A DNA stretch of 64,000 nucleotides. Source: DATFVA01 sp963711455. GTDB lineage: Bacteria > Bacteroidota > Ignavibacteria > Ignavibacteriales > Ignavibacteriaceae. Shown here piece after piece: positions 28,621 to 37,195 of the stretch; position 1 is the stretch's first letter, and every line of letters begins with the position of its first letter. The position numbers and the translations under genes were made by a program. The notes under the pieces were generated by a model. The model ran no database searches and was not told the DNA's origin. It saw nothing but the letters and a program-made list of their open reading frames with translations. The stretch lies in assembly GCA_963711455.1 (NCBI GenBank), contig CAVQEH010000006.1, positions 1,240,001-1,304,000 on the forward strand. Direction: 5' to 3'.

Positions 28621-29490
28621 TCATTTATTCAACCCTATTGCCATTTTATAAGCCATAGCAGCGTCGGGAAACGGTGTTAAGGTGTCTGATAAAATATTGT
28701 AAGTTCCTTTAACAGACAGTTCGTCAGCAACTTTTTTAATTAAAGCTAAAGTAGCTTTCATCAAAGTTGAACCAAGACTTAAACGGGCAACACCTAAATC
28801 CTGCAGTTCACTTACGGATGGCGGTGTACCCGCACCAATTGTAGGATTTGAAAGAATATTAATCGGTGCATTAATTTCTTTAACCAAAGTTGAAATCGTT
28901 TCTTTTTCCCAGACAGGCTGCACGAATATGCAGTCGGCACCAGCTTCCCGGTATTTATTGCCGCGCTTAATTGATTCAGATAATTTTTCCCGCAGCGAAC
29001 CTGATGAAGTATAAAATGAATCCGTTCTCGCATTAATTACTAAATGAAATCCAAGTGAATCTGATAATGTGCGAATGGCTGATATTCGTTCACAAAATTC
29101 AATCTCATCAATTAATACTGGACTTAAATCAATACTGTCCTCAATGTTTATTCCAACAATTCCTGTGGCAATTATCTTTTTAACAGAATCAATTATTTCA
29201 TTTATATTATTTCCATACCCGGCTTCTATATCCACAGTTACGGGAACCTGTACTCCATTTACAATTCCCGTCATGGCTTCAATCATTTCTGACAATGTTA
29301 TTACCTGGCAGTCTGGATACCCTAAAGAAGCAGCTATTCCCATACTTGTTGTTGCAATTGCTTTATAGCCGCAAGCTTCTATTAACTTAGAACTTCCGAT
29401 ATCCCATGAGTTTAACAGAACCAGGATTTCTTTATCCTGATGATATTTCAGAAATAATTCGGCTTTTTGCTTTTGAATATTTGAAACCAT
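28621..29490 (-). CDS. Isocitrate lyase/PEP mutase-family protein
   Basis: 289 residues with TTSMGIAASLGYPD near the N-terminus, VPVTVDIEAGYG (metal and substrate region), GINIEDS, VINARTDSFY and GADCIFVQPV. These define the ICL/PEPM TIM-barrel superfamily. It lacks the KKCGH motif of isocitrate lyase and so belongs to the short oxaloacetate decarboxylase/phosphonomutase-like group. The exact reaction is not readable from sequence. Confidence 0.85.
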   Translation of the reverse strand: MVSNIQKQKAELFLKYHQDKEILVLLNSWDIGSSKLIEACGYKAIATTSMGIAASLGYPDCQVITLSEMIEAMTGIVNGVQVPVTVDIEAGYGNNINEIIDSVKKIIATGIVGINIEDSIDLSPVLIDEIEFCERISAIRTLSDSLGFHLVINARTDSFYTSSGSLREKLSESIKRGNKYREAGADCIFVQPVWEKETISTLVKEINAPINILSNPTIGAGTPPSVSELQDLGVARLSLGSTLMKATLALIKKVADELSVKGTYNILSDTLTPFPDAAMAYKMAIGLNK

Positions 29491-29669
29491 AAAATTATCC
29501 TTTTTTAATGTTTAATATAAATACATCTGAATTCTCTTAGGATAAACACAAAGGTTGGTATATATTTTATTACTCTTATCCGTCCAAAATCACAGTAAAA
29601 ACACTCCGGTTATATCTTTCTTTTACAATTCTGCTGAATACACGGAACATATTTGCAGTAAGTGAATTA

Positions 29670-30257
29670 CTAATCATTTAATCCCTTTCCATCTAAAATA
29701 TGCTGAATATATTTTTCAACCCTTAAAGCCCTGGTTTTGGATTGTTTAGCCTGAGAAAAATAAAAAATATATGCTCTTTGCCGTCCCGGTGTTAATGCCT
29801 TAAAAGCCTTTTTCAAGGCAGGGAGTTCATCCAGTTTATTCTGAAATTCTTCAGGGATTTTGTATTCTGATGTCTTCTTAAGTTTTACTTTTAAGCCGGC
29901 TTTTTCCACTTCAATTGCTTCATAAATATAGGTTTTCATTACGGGTTCAAGCTTAACAATTTCCCGAACATTGGTGAACCTGATCTGTCGTCCCGCCTGC
30001 ACATTTTTGGTCTGCCGGATCAGAATATCGGCGGGATCCTTTAACAGGACACCTTTGAAAAACAGAAGCGCACAGTATTCCTTAAAGCCGTGTATTAAAA
30101 CTATATTTCTTTTTTGAAATGTGTAACAGGGACAACCCCATTTCAATTCCTCTGTCAGCCCGCAGTCAAGAACGATCATTCTTAATTTCTCATATTCTTT
30201 CTGCCATTGTTTAGCTTTGCTGAAAAAGAAATCAACTTCAGGATTCATATTATTCAT
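29670..30257 (-). CDS. YdeI/OmdA-family protein with DUF1801-like N-terminus
   Basis: 195 residues. The N-terminal half (LKWGCPCYTFQKRNIVLIHGFKEYCALLFFKG) resembles DUF1801. The C-terminal half (PEEFQNKLDELPALKKAFKALTPGRQRAYIFYFSQAK..TRALRVEKYIQHIL) is the YdeI/OmdA bacteriocin-protection region. Cytosolic, function uncertain. It is the last ordinary-looking gene before the accessory island. Confidence 0.8.
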   Translation of the reverse strand: MNNMNPEVDFFFSKAKQWQKEYEKLRMIVLDCGLTEELKWGCPCYTFQKRNIVLIHGFKEYCALLFFKGVLLKDPADILIRQTKNVQAGRQIRFTNVREIVKLEPVMKTYIYEAIEVEKAGLKVKLKKTSEYKIPEEFQNKLDELPALKKAFKALTPGRQRAYIFYFSQAKQSKTRALRVEKYIQHILDGKGLND

Positions 30258-30480
30258 TTTTATTTTATCTTTTTAGTTTTATGAATTTTTATACAAAAGC
30301 CTGAACAATCATATCAGGATACACGAACAATAAAAGCTTATTATCTTAATCTTTCTCCTTTTTGTACCAGGACTTAATTTATTAATTAAAATTGATTTTT
30401 GATATACCCCGGGTAACATTTTAGAGTGGTTAATATTTAGAAATAAATACTGAATTCTATGTGTTAATGCGACTAAAAGG

Positions 30481-30648
30481 TTACGGATGATTTAAGAACC
30501 TGAAATAAAAAGCTGTAAATACCATAACAATACCGATGTTTACAACAAGCCGTTCCCAAAAGTAATGCCTGAAAAAAAGTAAATCTACAATAACGATAAC
30601 TGCTATCATTGCTAATATGAAAAGCGCAACAACCATACCCTTAGACAT
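30481..30648 (-). CDS. Small membrane protein, 55 residues
   Basis: Starts MSKGMVVALF with a first hydrophobic helix to about residue 26, a charged turn (FRHYFWER) and a second helix (VVNIGIVMVFTAFYF). AAGGAAAT lies just upstream of the ATG. Two-helix hairpin, function unknown. It lies after attC-like site a, so it may be the most distal cassette gene of the island. Confidence 0.55.
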   Translation of the reverse strand: MSKGMVVALFILAMIAVIVIVDLLFFRHYFWERLVVNIGIVMVFTAFYFRFLNHP

Positions 30649-30672
30649 TATTATTTCCTTCTTTATTTGAAC

Positions 30673-30948
30673 CGTTAGCCGTGTTGCCGCTAAACCTTCA
30701 CCCGGTTTACCAACCGGAAACTGGTTTACTTCACTGAAAGCCAGCGGGTAGGTTTAGTTAACTGTGCTTAACTTTTCGTTTACGTCAAGCACAGTTTGCA
30801 AGACTATTAATTAATTTGACTACGTTGAACAAGATACTTTATGCGGATCTCCTACTTCAAAAATCTCAAAAAAGCCGAACCTGCCTGTCGGCAGACAGGT
30901 GCATAAAATACTGTCGGCTTAAAATGCATTGTTAGCCCTTCTTGATAG
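30673..30948 (-). other. attC-like site a
   Basis: On the minus strand it begins GGGCTAACAATGC and ends near GGCAACACGGCTAAC. The ends parallel sites b and d (TTGC box, GTTAG core) but are less regular. The interior holds palindromic repeats at 30702-30717 (CCGGTTTACCAACCGG) and 30880-30900. It separates the EVE-like gene from the small membrane gene. Confidence 0.45.
30867..30920 (-). terminator. Terminator-like hairpin containing a dispersed palindrome
   Basis: On the minus strand AAGCCGA pairs with TCGGCTT followed by TTTTTGAG, downstream of the EVE-like gene. The loop is itself the palindrome CCTGCCTGTCGGCAGACAGG at 30880-30899, so the repeat is embedded in a terminator. Confidence 0.55.
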
Positions 30949-30986
30949 TACAATTTTGTTACATTATAATTCTTATATTTATATAA

Positions 30987-31550
30987 TTAGAAACCATTAT
31001 TATTTCTAATGTTATTAATAGAATTGATAACATCCGTATCTTGAATTTCATAAAAAGCTAATCGCCACCAACCTCCTATGATTCTTATTCCCAATTGATC
31101 CGCGTGATGAATTATAGGAATATTATTTTTATCACGATCCCAATTAACTCCAACTCGATGCGAACATTCATATGGATCTATAGGAATATTATAATGATAC
31201 CAATATCGTTTTTTTACTTTTCCAATATATAATTCACCAGGATTATCTTTATTTGGCATTAATACTATACTTCCAACAGGTATCTCTCTGAATGAAATTA
31301 AATAATTCTGTACCCTTGAATTTACATCGTTTATATTGTAACAGTTTGTTAATGCATTTGCTTTATTTCCAACTGATAAATCTCCAACATCAGGCCAGCC
31401 TATACGTATTATTTTATTGTCTAAACAGTATTGATAGTAATTAAAGTATGTAGTTGGAAAAGTAGGTGGTTCTCCCTCGACATAACAATTTCTATCGTTT
31501 GGATCGTTATGCGCTGTATTACCATTTACTCTTATAAAATAATAATGCAT
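30987..31550 (-). CDS. Hypothetical protein, probable EVE/PUA-like domain
   Basis: 187 residues. The pattern IPVGSIVLMPNKDNPGELYIGKV, an aromatic stretch (RYWYHYNIP), then SHRVGVNWDRDKNNIP resembles EVE/PUA-like modified-base reading domains found beside McrBC/Mrr-type nucleases. No catalytic residues are seen. It is a single-gene cassette flanked by attC-like sites a and b. Family call is tentative. Confidence 0.45.
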   Translation of the reverse strand: MHYYFIRVNGNTAHNDPNDRNCYVEGEPPTFPTTYFNYYQYCLDNKIIRIGWPDVGDLSVGNKANALTNCYNINDVNSRVQNYLISFREIPVGSIVLMPNKDNPGELYIGKVKKRYWYHYNIPIDPYECSHRVGVNWDRDKNNIPIIHHADQLGIRIIGGWWRLAFYEIQDTDVINSINNIRNNNGF

Positions 31551-31571
31551 TTTATTATCCTCCTTTTTAAG

Positions 31572-31818
31572 GGCTAACGATGTTGCAAATAACCGGTTTA
31601 CCTACCGATAGGTAGGCACCCCAGTACAAGAATGCCGATTAGAAAGACAACGCCAATAATTAAGCAACCGGTTTGTAAATTCAACTGCACAAGCCGGTTG
31701 CAACAATTTAATTTATTTGTACACTGACGAAAAGCAATGCTTATTAATTTTAAAAACTTAAGAACTTCACAAATGCCAAACTCATTACGGCGTCCGGTTG
31801 ATTTGCTTGTTATATGCC
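31572..31818 (-). other. attC-like site b
   Basis: On the minus strand it begins ATATAACAAGCAAATCAACC and ends TTATTTGCAACATCGTTAGC. The ends pair imperfectly as TAAC-AAGCAAATCAACCGG against the complement of CCGGTTATTTGC-AACATC-GTTA, with unpaired bases as in attC hairpins. A palindrome CCTACCGATAGGTAGG lies inside at 31601-31616. The stop codon of the upstream cassette gene falls inside the site, as is common for cassettes. Confidence 0.7.
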
Positions 31819-31889
31819 TTTTTAACTTTAGCTTTCAAGTCCCTTATTTCATTTTGTAATGAATCAATCTTAGATGTTGAATTGTCGTA
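31785..31889 (-). pseudogene. 3' end of the membrane/coiled-coil gene cut off by IS copy 1
   Basis: Reads YDNSTSKIDSLQNEIRDLKA then KVKKAYNKQINRTP and stop. It joins in frame to the HKK at the end of the 33146-33907 part when the IS and one TTT target duplicate are removed. It completes a coiled-coil tail. Confidence 0.75.
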
Positions 31890-31961
31890 TTTTATGGTGA
31901 ACCCCTTCAGCTAGACAGGTTTTTCCTTAATTTAAGGTGGATGAATTAAGTACTCACCATG

Positions 31962-32717
31962 TTATTTTAAGAATACTTCAGCCGGAGTTTTATAGCCTAA
32001 TGACTGATGTGTTCTTTTATTATTATAAAAATAGAAATAATTATTTAATCCCTCAAATAATTCATGATAATTTCGATATTCCTTTAAATAAATATCTTCA
32101 TACTTCAAACTTCTCCATAAACGTTCAATGAAAATATTATCTAAAGCTCTGCCTTTGGAATCCATACTTAGTCTTACATTATTGTCCAGGACTTTATTGA
32201 CAAAACTAAGACTGGTAAACTGACTGCCCTGGTCGGTATTAAATATTTCCGGCTTACCTGAACGCAATGCTTTATCCAGAGCGCTAAGACAGAAATGGAC
32301 ATCAAGGCTGTTAGATATTTCCCAGGACAGAACATATTTACTAAACCAGTCCATTACTGCAACAAGATAGGCAAAGCTTCTGTAGAGCGGGATATATGTT
32401 ATATCTGTACTCCATACCTGATTGGTTTTTGTTATGCTTACATTTCTTAGCAGATACGGAAATATCAGGTGATCCTTGTTTGGTTTGCTAAGATTCATTT
32501 TCGGTGTAAGTGCTTGTATTCCCATTATTTGCATTAACCTGAGTATCCGCTTATGATTAAAGACTTCACCATTTTTACTTAACTCCCGTGTTATTTTCCT
32601 GTAACCGTAAAAAGGCCAGGTCGTGTATATTTTATCCATCCGTTTCATTATTTCGAGATCTTCGTCCGTTACGCCTAACGGCTCAAAGTAATAACTCGAA
32701 CGTGGTAATTCTATCAA
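31962..32717 (-). CDS. IS3 transposase OrfB, copy 1
   Basis: 251 residues from the first ATG. rve integrase core with DDE: Asp in WSTDITYI, Asp in NTDQGSQFT, Glu in DNIFIERLWRSLK. In vivo it is probably made as an OrfAB fusion, because the orfB frame is open upstream to the A-run in orfA. Confidence 0.95.
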   Translation of the reverse strand: MIELPRSSYYFEPLGVTDEDLEIMKRMDKIYTTWPFYGYRKITRELSKNGEVFNHKRILRLMQIMGIQALTPKMNLSKPNKDHLIFPYLLRNVSITKTNQVWSTDITYIPLYRSFAYLVAVMDWFSKYVLSWEISNSLDVHFCLSALDKALRSGKPEIFNTDQGSQFTSLSFVNKVLDNNVRLSMDSKGRALDNIFIERLWRSLKYEDIYLKEYRNYHELFEGLNNYFYFYNNKRTHQSLGYKTPAEVFLK

Positions 32718-32778
32718 AGAACACTGCTCAGTTATGCTAAGAAAACCATGCTCAGGCTCTATGAGTCCTTTGAGAGTT

Positions 32779-33069
32779 TCAATTGAATGGCTCGTACTTT
32801 TTTTTTAACCATTCAACCTCTACCTGAAGTTTTCCTATCTGCCGGTAGAGCTGGTCAATCAACTCTGAGCTTCCATCAGTTTTTGGTCCCCTCGGATTAT
32901 CAAACACAGAAGGAAGTATTTCTAGTAACTGTTTCTTCCATAGACTTATCTGATTTGGGTGGACTCTGTATTCTTTTGCAATTTCGTTTATACTGGTGAA
33001 TCCCTTGATTGCCTCTAGTGCGATTTTTGCTTTCAGTTCGCTACTGTAATTTTTTCTTTTGGTGGACAT
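32779..33069 (-). CDS. IS3 transposase OrfA, copy 1
   Basis: 96 residues, helix-turn-helix (INEIAKEYRVHPNQISLWKKQ) with a leucine-zipper-like C-terminus. It ends at VEWLKKKYEPFN, just past the slippery A-run. Confidence 0.95.
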   Translation of the reverse strand: MSTKRKNYSSELKAKIALEAIKGFTSINEIAKEYRVHPNQISLWKKQLLEILPSVFDNPRGPKTDGSSELIDQLYRQIGKLQVEVEWLKKKYEPFN

Positions 33070-33145
33070 TTTAGCCTCCTTTGGCTTATATAAATTTAAG
33101 ATTTTTCCACCTTAAATTTTTGTCCAGTATTTGGGGTTCACTATA

Positions 33146-33907
33146 TTTCTTATGTAAAGTATTCAATTCTTCTTCTTTATTTTTTGATTGTTTTAATTCG
33201 GTTGATATTGATTTTAATTCAATTGTCATAGTGGTAAGGTTAGCATTTAACATTTCTTGAAATTTACTATCCTTGTTGTTTAGACCATTATTGAGGACAA
33301 AAAATGAAGAGGTGAGGCAAAATATTAGAGAAAGGATTAACGTATATCTTGCACCATTTAACATATCGACTGTATTGTCGGCAACGTTTTCATTATAAAT
33401 TGCACACTGCAAGAGGGATTTTATAAAACTGTTTTTATTAAAACTCTCAATGGGTTCTTCTAAATCAAAATTATAAATAGAGTTGATATAAATTTGTTGG
33501 GTGTTTTTAATATTGAGGCATCTAAAAGAAATTAGGATTGATATTAGCAGAAGAACCATTGATGATAAAATAAGAATCTGAGCCATTGTATTTGCTGAAG
33601 TTTGGAAATAAATAAAAGACAGAAATGCGAGTAATGCAGTGTAATAGGAGAGTAATTTGAAAGATTTCTCTTCAAGTTTATTAATCCTATCTATAGAAGC
33701 ATCATAAATGTCTTTTGCTACTTCAAATAGTTTATCATCTTCTTTCGAAATGGCCGGGAGTTCATTAGTGGATTCCTTGGGCATTTCGTGAAACCACAAA
33801 GAATGTTTTACTGCAAATGATATTTTCTTTATTAATTTCCATAAATATTTAAATGTTAGCTTTCTTGAAACAATTAATGGGGGTAAATATTTATCTTGCC
33901 AACTCAT
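33146..33907 (-). pseudogene. Membrane protein with coiled-coil tail, third gene of graspetide-like operon, IS-truncated
   Basis: About 254 native residues before the IS. An amphipathic stretch DRINKLEEKSFKLLSYYTAL leads into two adjacent membrane helices (about 95-145), a cytosolic part, a third helix (ARYTLILSLIFCLTSSFFVL) and a coiled coil (MTIELKSISTELKQ). The open frame runs on into IS sequence (SEPQILDKNLRWKNLKFI). The native tail is at 31785-31889. Its ATG overlaps the ATP-grasp stop (ATGA). The layout vaguely resembles SLATT/Pycsar-type membrane effectors; function is unknown. Confidence 0.65.
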
Positions 33908-34845
33908 TCTTTTATTAATTCCTCTATTAATTTTTCACTTATAGGTAAATTTAATTCTTTCTCAAGCCAAACCCATTCACCAGCAGGATTTACTTCCAAA
34001 AATGTATAATCATTATTTGAGCTTTTAATTAAGTCGATAGCTGAATAAGAAAGGCCCATTTTATTATTAATTTCAAAACACTTATTAGCCACAGATAAAG
34101 GCAACTCAATAATATCATACTCTTTCATTACTTCAGGTTTACGCCAATCGACTTCACTCATAGCATCTTTTTTTATACTAACTGGAAACAATTTATCGCC
34201 TATAACAGTTACCCTAATATCAAACTTGTTTTGTATTTTCTCTTGAATATATACTGGAGATTCAAATAATTCGTCTAAATCAAATTCCAATTCTTTGTCT
34301 ATACTATTAGTATATATTGAAAATATTTCTTCCTCATTAACTTGTAATCCGTGTGATATTGGCTTAATTATACATTCCTTTTCAGCAATAAATTTTTTTA
34401 TCTCAGATGGTTTGTTGCTTATTAAACTATTTGGAATCTTGAAACCAAGTTTTTGAGCAACGTTTAGTTGATATAATTTCCTTTCTGCTTTATACGTCTC
34501 GAAAATAGGATTTACCCAACGAGCATTAATAGTCAAATATATCCCTTCAAAAAATTCTTTGCTTTCCCGCCAAAGGAAAGAACTGTTCTTAATATTTGAG
34601 AAATGATTAAATACAGACGGGGCTCTACGGAAGTACACTGCTCGTACGGCACTTAAATCGTAGAGTGTATCTTCATATTCAAGCGATATCCCGTTGTAAG
34701 GGTTGAATATGATAGACCAATGTGAAATATCTTCAGAATTAATTCGTAGGTAGTCGATATTTCTTTCAATCATTTTTAGTATTAGATAATCTGCTGCGAA
34801 ATCGTCTAAATTTGTTACGATTAGTACTTCAGGCATATACTTCAT
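33904..34845 (-). CDS. ATP-grasp ligase, graspetide (microviridin-type) maturase-like
   Basis: 313 residues. The N-terminal pre-ATP-grasp part has LRINSEDIS and AVYFRRAPS, close to MvdD/MvdC-type peptide maturases. It continues with ARWVNPIFETYKAERKLYQLNVAQKLGFKIPNSLIS, IIKPISHG (ATP-binding Lys), VYIQEKIQNKFDIRVTVIGDKLF and the metal-binding YTFLEVNPAGEW. Such ligases make omega-ester or omega-amide crosslinks between Thr/Ser/Lys and Asp/Glu side chains of a precursor. It overlaps by ATGA both the upstream repeat-containing precursor and the downstream membrane gene, so the three are translationally coupled. Confidence 0.85.
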   Translation of the reverse strand: MKYMPEVLIVTNLDDFAADYLILKMIERNIDYLRINSEDISHWSIIFNPYNGISLEYEDTLYDLSAVRAVYFRRAPSVFNHFSNIKNSSFLWRESKEFFEGIYLTINARWVNPIFETYKAERKLYQLNVAQKLGFKIPNSLISNKPSEIKKFIAEKECIIKPISHGLQVNEEEIFSIYTNSIDKELEFDLDELFESPVYIQEKIQNKFDIRVTVIGDKLFPVSIKKDAMSEVDWRKPEVMKEYDIIELPLSVANKCFEINNKMGLSYSAIDLIKSSNNDYTFLEVNPAGEWVWLEKELNLPISEKLIEELIKE

Positions 34846-35336
34846 ACAGAGTTCTCTGATCTATCAATGGATTCTCTAGTATCTGTCATTAACGTTTTAC
34901 CCATTTCGGAAAGACTTATCAGATTTCTTTTGTGATAAATAGCATTAGTACTAGAAACTTCTGATTTGTCAATACTCTCTCTTGTTCTTGTATTTATCGT
35001 TTGTCCATAAATTGTATCAGATATTTCAGATCTGTCAACCCCTTCTCTGGTTTCTGTAACAAGTGTCTTGCCCAAACTAGACACTTCCGATTGGTCGGTG
35101 CTTTCTCTAGTTTTTGTAATTCTTGTTTGTCCGAATTGTGATGATTCTGATTGATCAGTTCCTTCCCTAGTTGCAGATTTTATTGTTTGTAAATTATTAG
35201 TTAAATAATCTAGAATAACAGACTTGCCAGAACAGTTTTCCCAAACCCCTTTAAGAATATTATAAGTAATTGTTAACTCATCACCCGGTTGTGGGGTTTG
35301 TTTTTCCCGATATCTAAATAGTAAGTTTTCTTGCAT
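34842..35336 (-). CDS. Putative multi-core graspetide precursor peptide
   Basis: 164 residues. A leader of about 50 (MQENLLFRYREK..GVWENCSGKSVILDYLTNN) is followed by five repeats of the pattern TxxTxTRExxDxSE (first repeat SATREGTDQSE, last TDTRESIDRSE), spaced 23, 23, 25 and 38 residues apart. Thr/Ser donors and Glu/Asp acceptors at fixed spacing beside an ATP-grasp maturase fit graspetide core peptides. The reading frame extends upstream into the group II intron, but ATG 35334-35336 with AAAGGAG is the sensible start. No protease or exporter gene is visible in the cassette. Confidence 0.75.
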   Translation of the reverse strand: MQENLLFRYREKQTPQPGDELTITYNILKGVWENCSGKSVILDYLTNNLQTIKSATREGTDQSESSQFGQTRITKTRESTDQSEVSSLGKTLVTETREGVDRSEISDTIYGQTINTRTRESIDKSEVSSTNAIYHKRNLISLSEMGKTLMTDTRESIDRSENSV

Positions 35337-35370
35337 AATATTATACTCCTTTAATTTAATGGCATAGTTG

Positions 35371-36095
35371 TGGTAGGAATGCCTGTTACCAGACATCCCC
35401 CACACAGATCCCGGCGTGCGGTATTACCGCACCGGGCTCTTCAGTGACACTCGCTTCCGCATTCAGCTTAACGAGTTAAACAAATTTAACTAATAATTTC
35501 TTGTTTCTCCCGCTCTGCTTTGTTTGCTATTTCTCGCAGTGAGGTTTGCATTATTGTTCCATTCCTACAGTATGGATAATGTTTCCTTTGCATGTTACAT
35601 ATCACTGTCAGTTCCTTCCCCGTGTGAACGGCTCTCCCGTTCTCTGAGTACTATGAACTGATCCGATTTACCTACCATCAGGTAGGCATCTGCAGGTCTT
35701 CAGCTTATCTTCTTTTGTTTGACTTCACTTACCATTTCTTTCAATGGAACTCGCAGGGTCTCTCAAGTTCCTGATGCTTCTCTTTATACATGCTATACCT
35801 TCTAACCACGGTAGACCTCAGATAATCTCGCTTAACGATTATTCAAGTGTTGGCTTCTGAGCCGTTAATATCATTGCCGTCTACTTTCTACACAATTTTT
35901 GAGGCTAAACTGGTTTAAGGAAGTGCGGTCTTCCTTACAGCCTGCATAATTCCCTGTGTACGCTTCATGTATTCCGTTCGCTCAATAATTCTATGAACTC
36001 CTCGATACATGCAACACTCGGTATGGGTAGATTGCTAATCCTTGCCCAATAGAGACTTTCACTCTAAAAGAAACATCAAGCTTCGCTTGACGCAC
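35371..36095 (-). mobile_element. Group II intron with internally deleted RT ORF
   Basis: The minus strand starts GTGCG at 36095, as group II introns do. Domain V is clear at 35407-35439: GAGCCCGG-T-GCGGT-AAT-ACCGC-AC-GCCGGG-ATC with the AGC triad. Domain VI follows as GTGGGGGATGTCTGG paired with CAGGCATTCCTACCAC, ending near 35371. Only a short RT start remains inside. A palindrome CCTACCATCAGGTAGG is inserted at 35671-35686. The 5' end abuts GTTA of an attC-like site. The exact 3' end is uncertain by a few bases. Confidence 0.85.
35486..35551 (-). pseudogene. Remnant of group II intron reverse transcriptase N-terminus
   Basis: 21 codons beginning MQTSLREIANKA and ending QEIIS then stop. 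This matches the usual start of group II intron RT/maturases (MQTSLxxIAxKA). The rest of the roughly 400-550 residue protein is gone, so the intron could move or splice only with help in trans. Confidence 0.7.
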
Positions 36096-36120
36096 TAACG
36101 GCGTGTTATGTTAAAACGCC
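36096..36120 (-). other. Compact attC-like site c, intron insertion site
   Basis: The minus strand reads GGCGTTTTAACATAACACGCC then GTTA, with the intron starting right after. GGCGT pairs with ACGCC to form a hairpin. ATAAC and GTTA correspond to the outer boxes of sites b and d, with most of the interior missing. Confidence 0.5.
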
Positions 36121-36252
36121 AGTGTTATTTAAAAGATTTCCTTTGCTTTTCTTTCTATGAATAAAGAACTTTTTTATTATAGCATCGAATCGGTGAATAA
36201 TATTTTTTTATTTCTCTATTGACTCTTTACTTATTAAAGATGTTAATTTGCT

Positions 36253-37098
36253 TTATTCAGGTATAAAATCATCTTCTATACTTAGAAAGTGTATCTCTCT
36301 TTCAGAATCTGACTTTTCTAAATCACTTGTGAGACTCAAATCTGGGAGGATTACTTGCCATAATTTCCTCAAAGAGTTCTCGTATTTCGAAAGATTTAGC
36401 AAGTTATCATCTGAACTATTATTACTAACTTCGCCATGCATTATTTTTGAGCGAATGTTGTACAAGAATTTAAAGTCATTATACTCTTGTCTTCTTTTAA
36501 CTAAATCAGTTTCAGAGGTACAAGCATAAGATTTTGCTAATCGCTCTGTAATTCCATATCCTTTTTTATAAGTTAATATTGCTTCAATAGCTGCACTATA
36601 CAATAGAAAAGCAATTTTCCAATTGAAAGATACACATCCATAAAAGGTATTTGCTAAGGCAGTTTGGAGACGACCGTTTGTTACAGTGACACCTTCTAAA
36701 GCCAGAAAATACTCTTTAATCTTTTTAAGGTCATTTAGAGTATATTCATCTTTATTCACATCCATTTTGTTATATTCAAATCTACTTAGTATATGTTTGC
36801 ATTCATTTTTAACATCATAAAAAATGAATTTGTGATTCACTTTTGTCGGCGATAATACCCAAAATGCTAACAATAATGTATTTAGTATTACCTCTTTATC
36901 TAACTTGACCTTTTTATCATCTATTATTACCCAATGAGAACACCTTAAAATATCAGCGTGCTCAATTTTCGAAATAAGATATCCATCATCCTCAACTCTA
37001 TAATTTAATTTGTATGAAGGTATCAACGTTATATAATTACAAATATCAAATTCACTTTCCATTGTATGGAAATTATGTAGTGGTGAATAAATACTCAT
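36253..37098 (-). CDS. Apea-like HEPN domain protein
   Basis: About 281 residues. The C-terminal half has SFNWKIAFLLYSAAIEAILTYK, ITERLAKSYA and the RxxxxH-type motif FLYNIRSKIMHGE, typical of Apea-like HEPN domains (putative RNases in defence and stress systems). The longer frame to 37134 uses IS sequence; the ATG at 37096-37098 with GGAAG upstream is native. It is a single-gene cassette between sites c and d. The target is unknown. Confidence 0.7.
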   Translation of the reverse strand: MSIYSPLHNFHTMESEFDICNYITLIPSYKLNYRVEDDGYLISKIEHADILRCSHWVIIDDKKVKLDKEVILNTLLLAFWVLSPTKVNHKFIFYDVKNECKHILSRFEYNKMDVNKDEYTLNDLKKIKEYFLALEGVTVTNGRLQTALANTFYGCVSFNWKIAFLLYSAAIEAILTYKKGYGITERLAKSYACTSETDLVKRRQEYNDFKFLYNIRSKIMHGEVSNNSSDDNLLNLSKYENSLRKLWQVILPDLSLTSDLEKSDSEREIHFLSIEDDFIPE

Positions 37099-37195
37099 TA
37101 TTTTCTTCCATGTATATTTTATAGTGAACCCCAAATACTGGACAAAAATTTAAGGTGGAAAAATCTTAAATTTATATAAGCCAAAGGAGGCTAAA

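Larger units (their letters stand above)
31893..33145 (-). mobile_element. IS3-family insertion sequence, copy 1
   Basis: 1253 bp, apparently identical to copies 2 and 3. Inverted ends are TATAGTGAACCCC and TATGGTGAACCCC. The 3-bp direct repeat TTT flanks it (31890-31892 and 33146-33148). It carries orfA and orfB in IS3 order with an A9 run ending in A-AAA-AAG for the programmed -1 frameshift. It interrupts the third gene of the graspetide-like operon. Confidence 0.95.
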
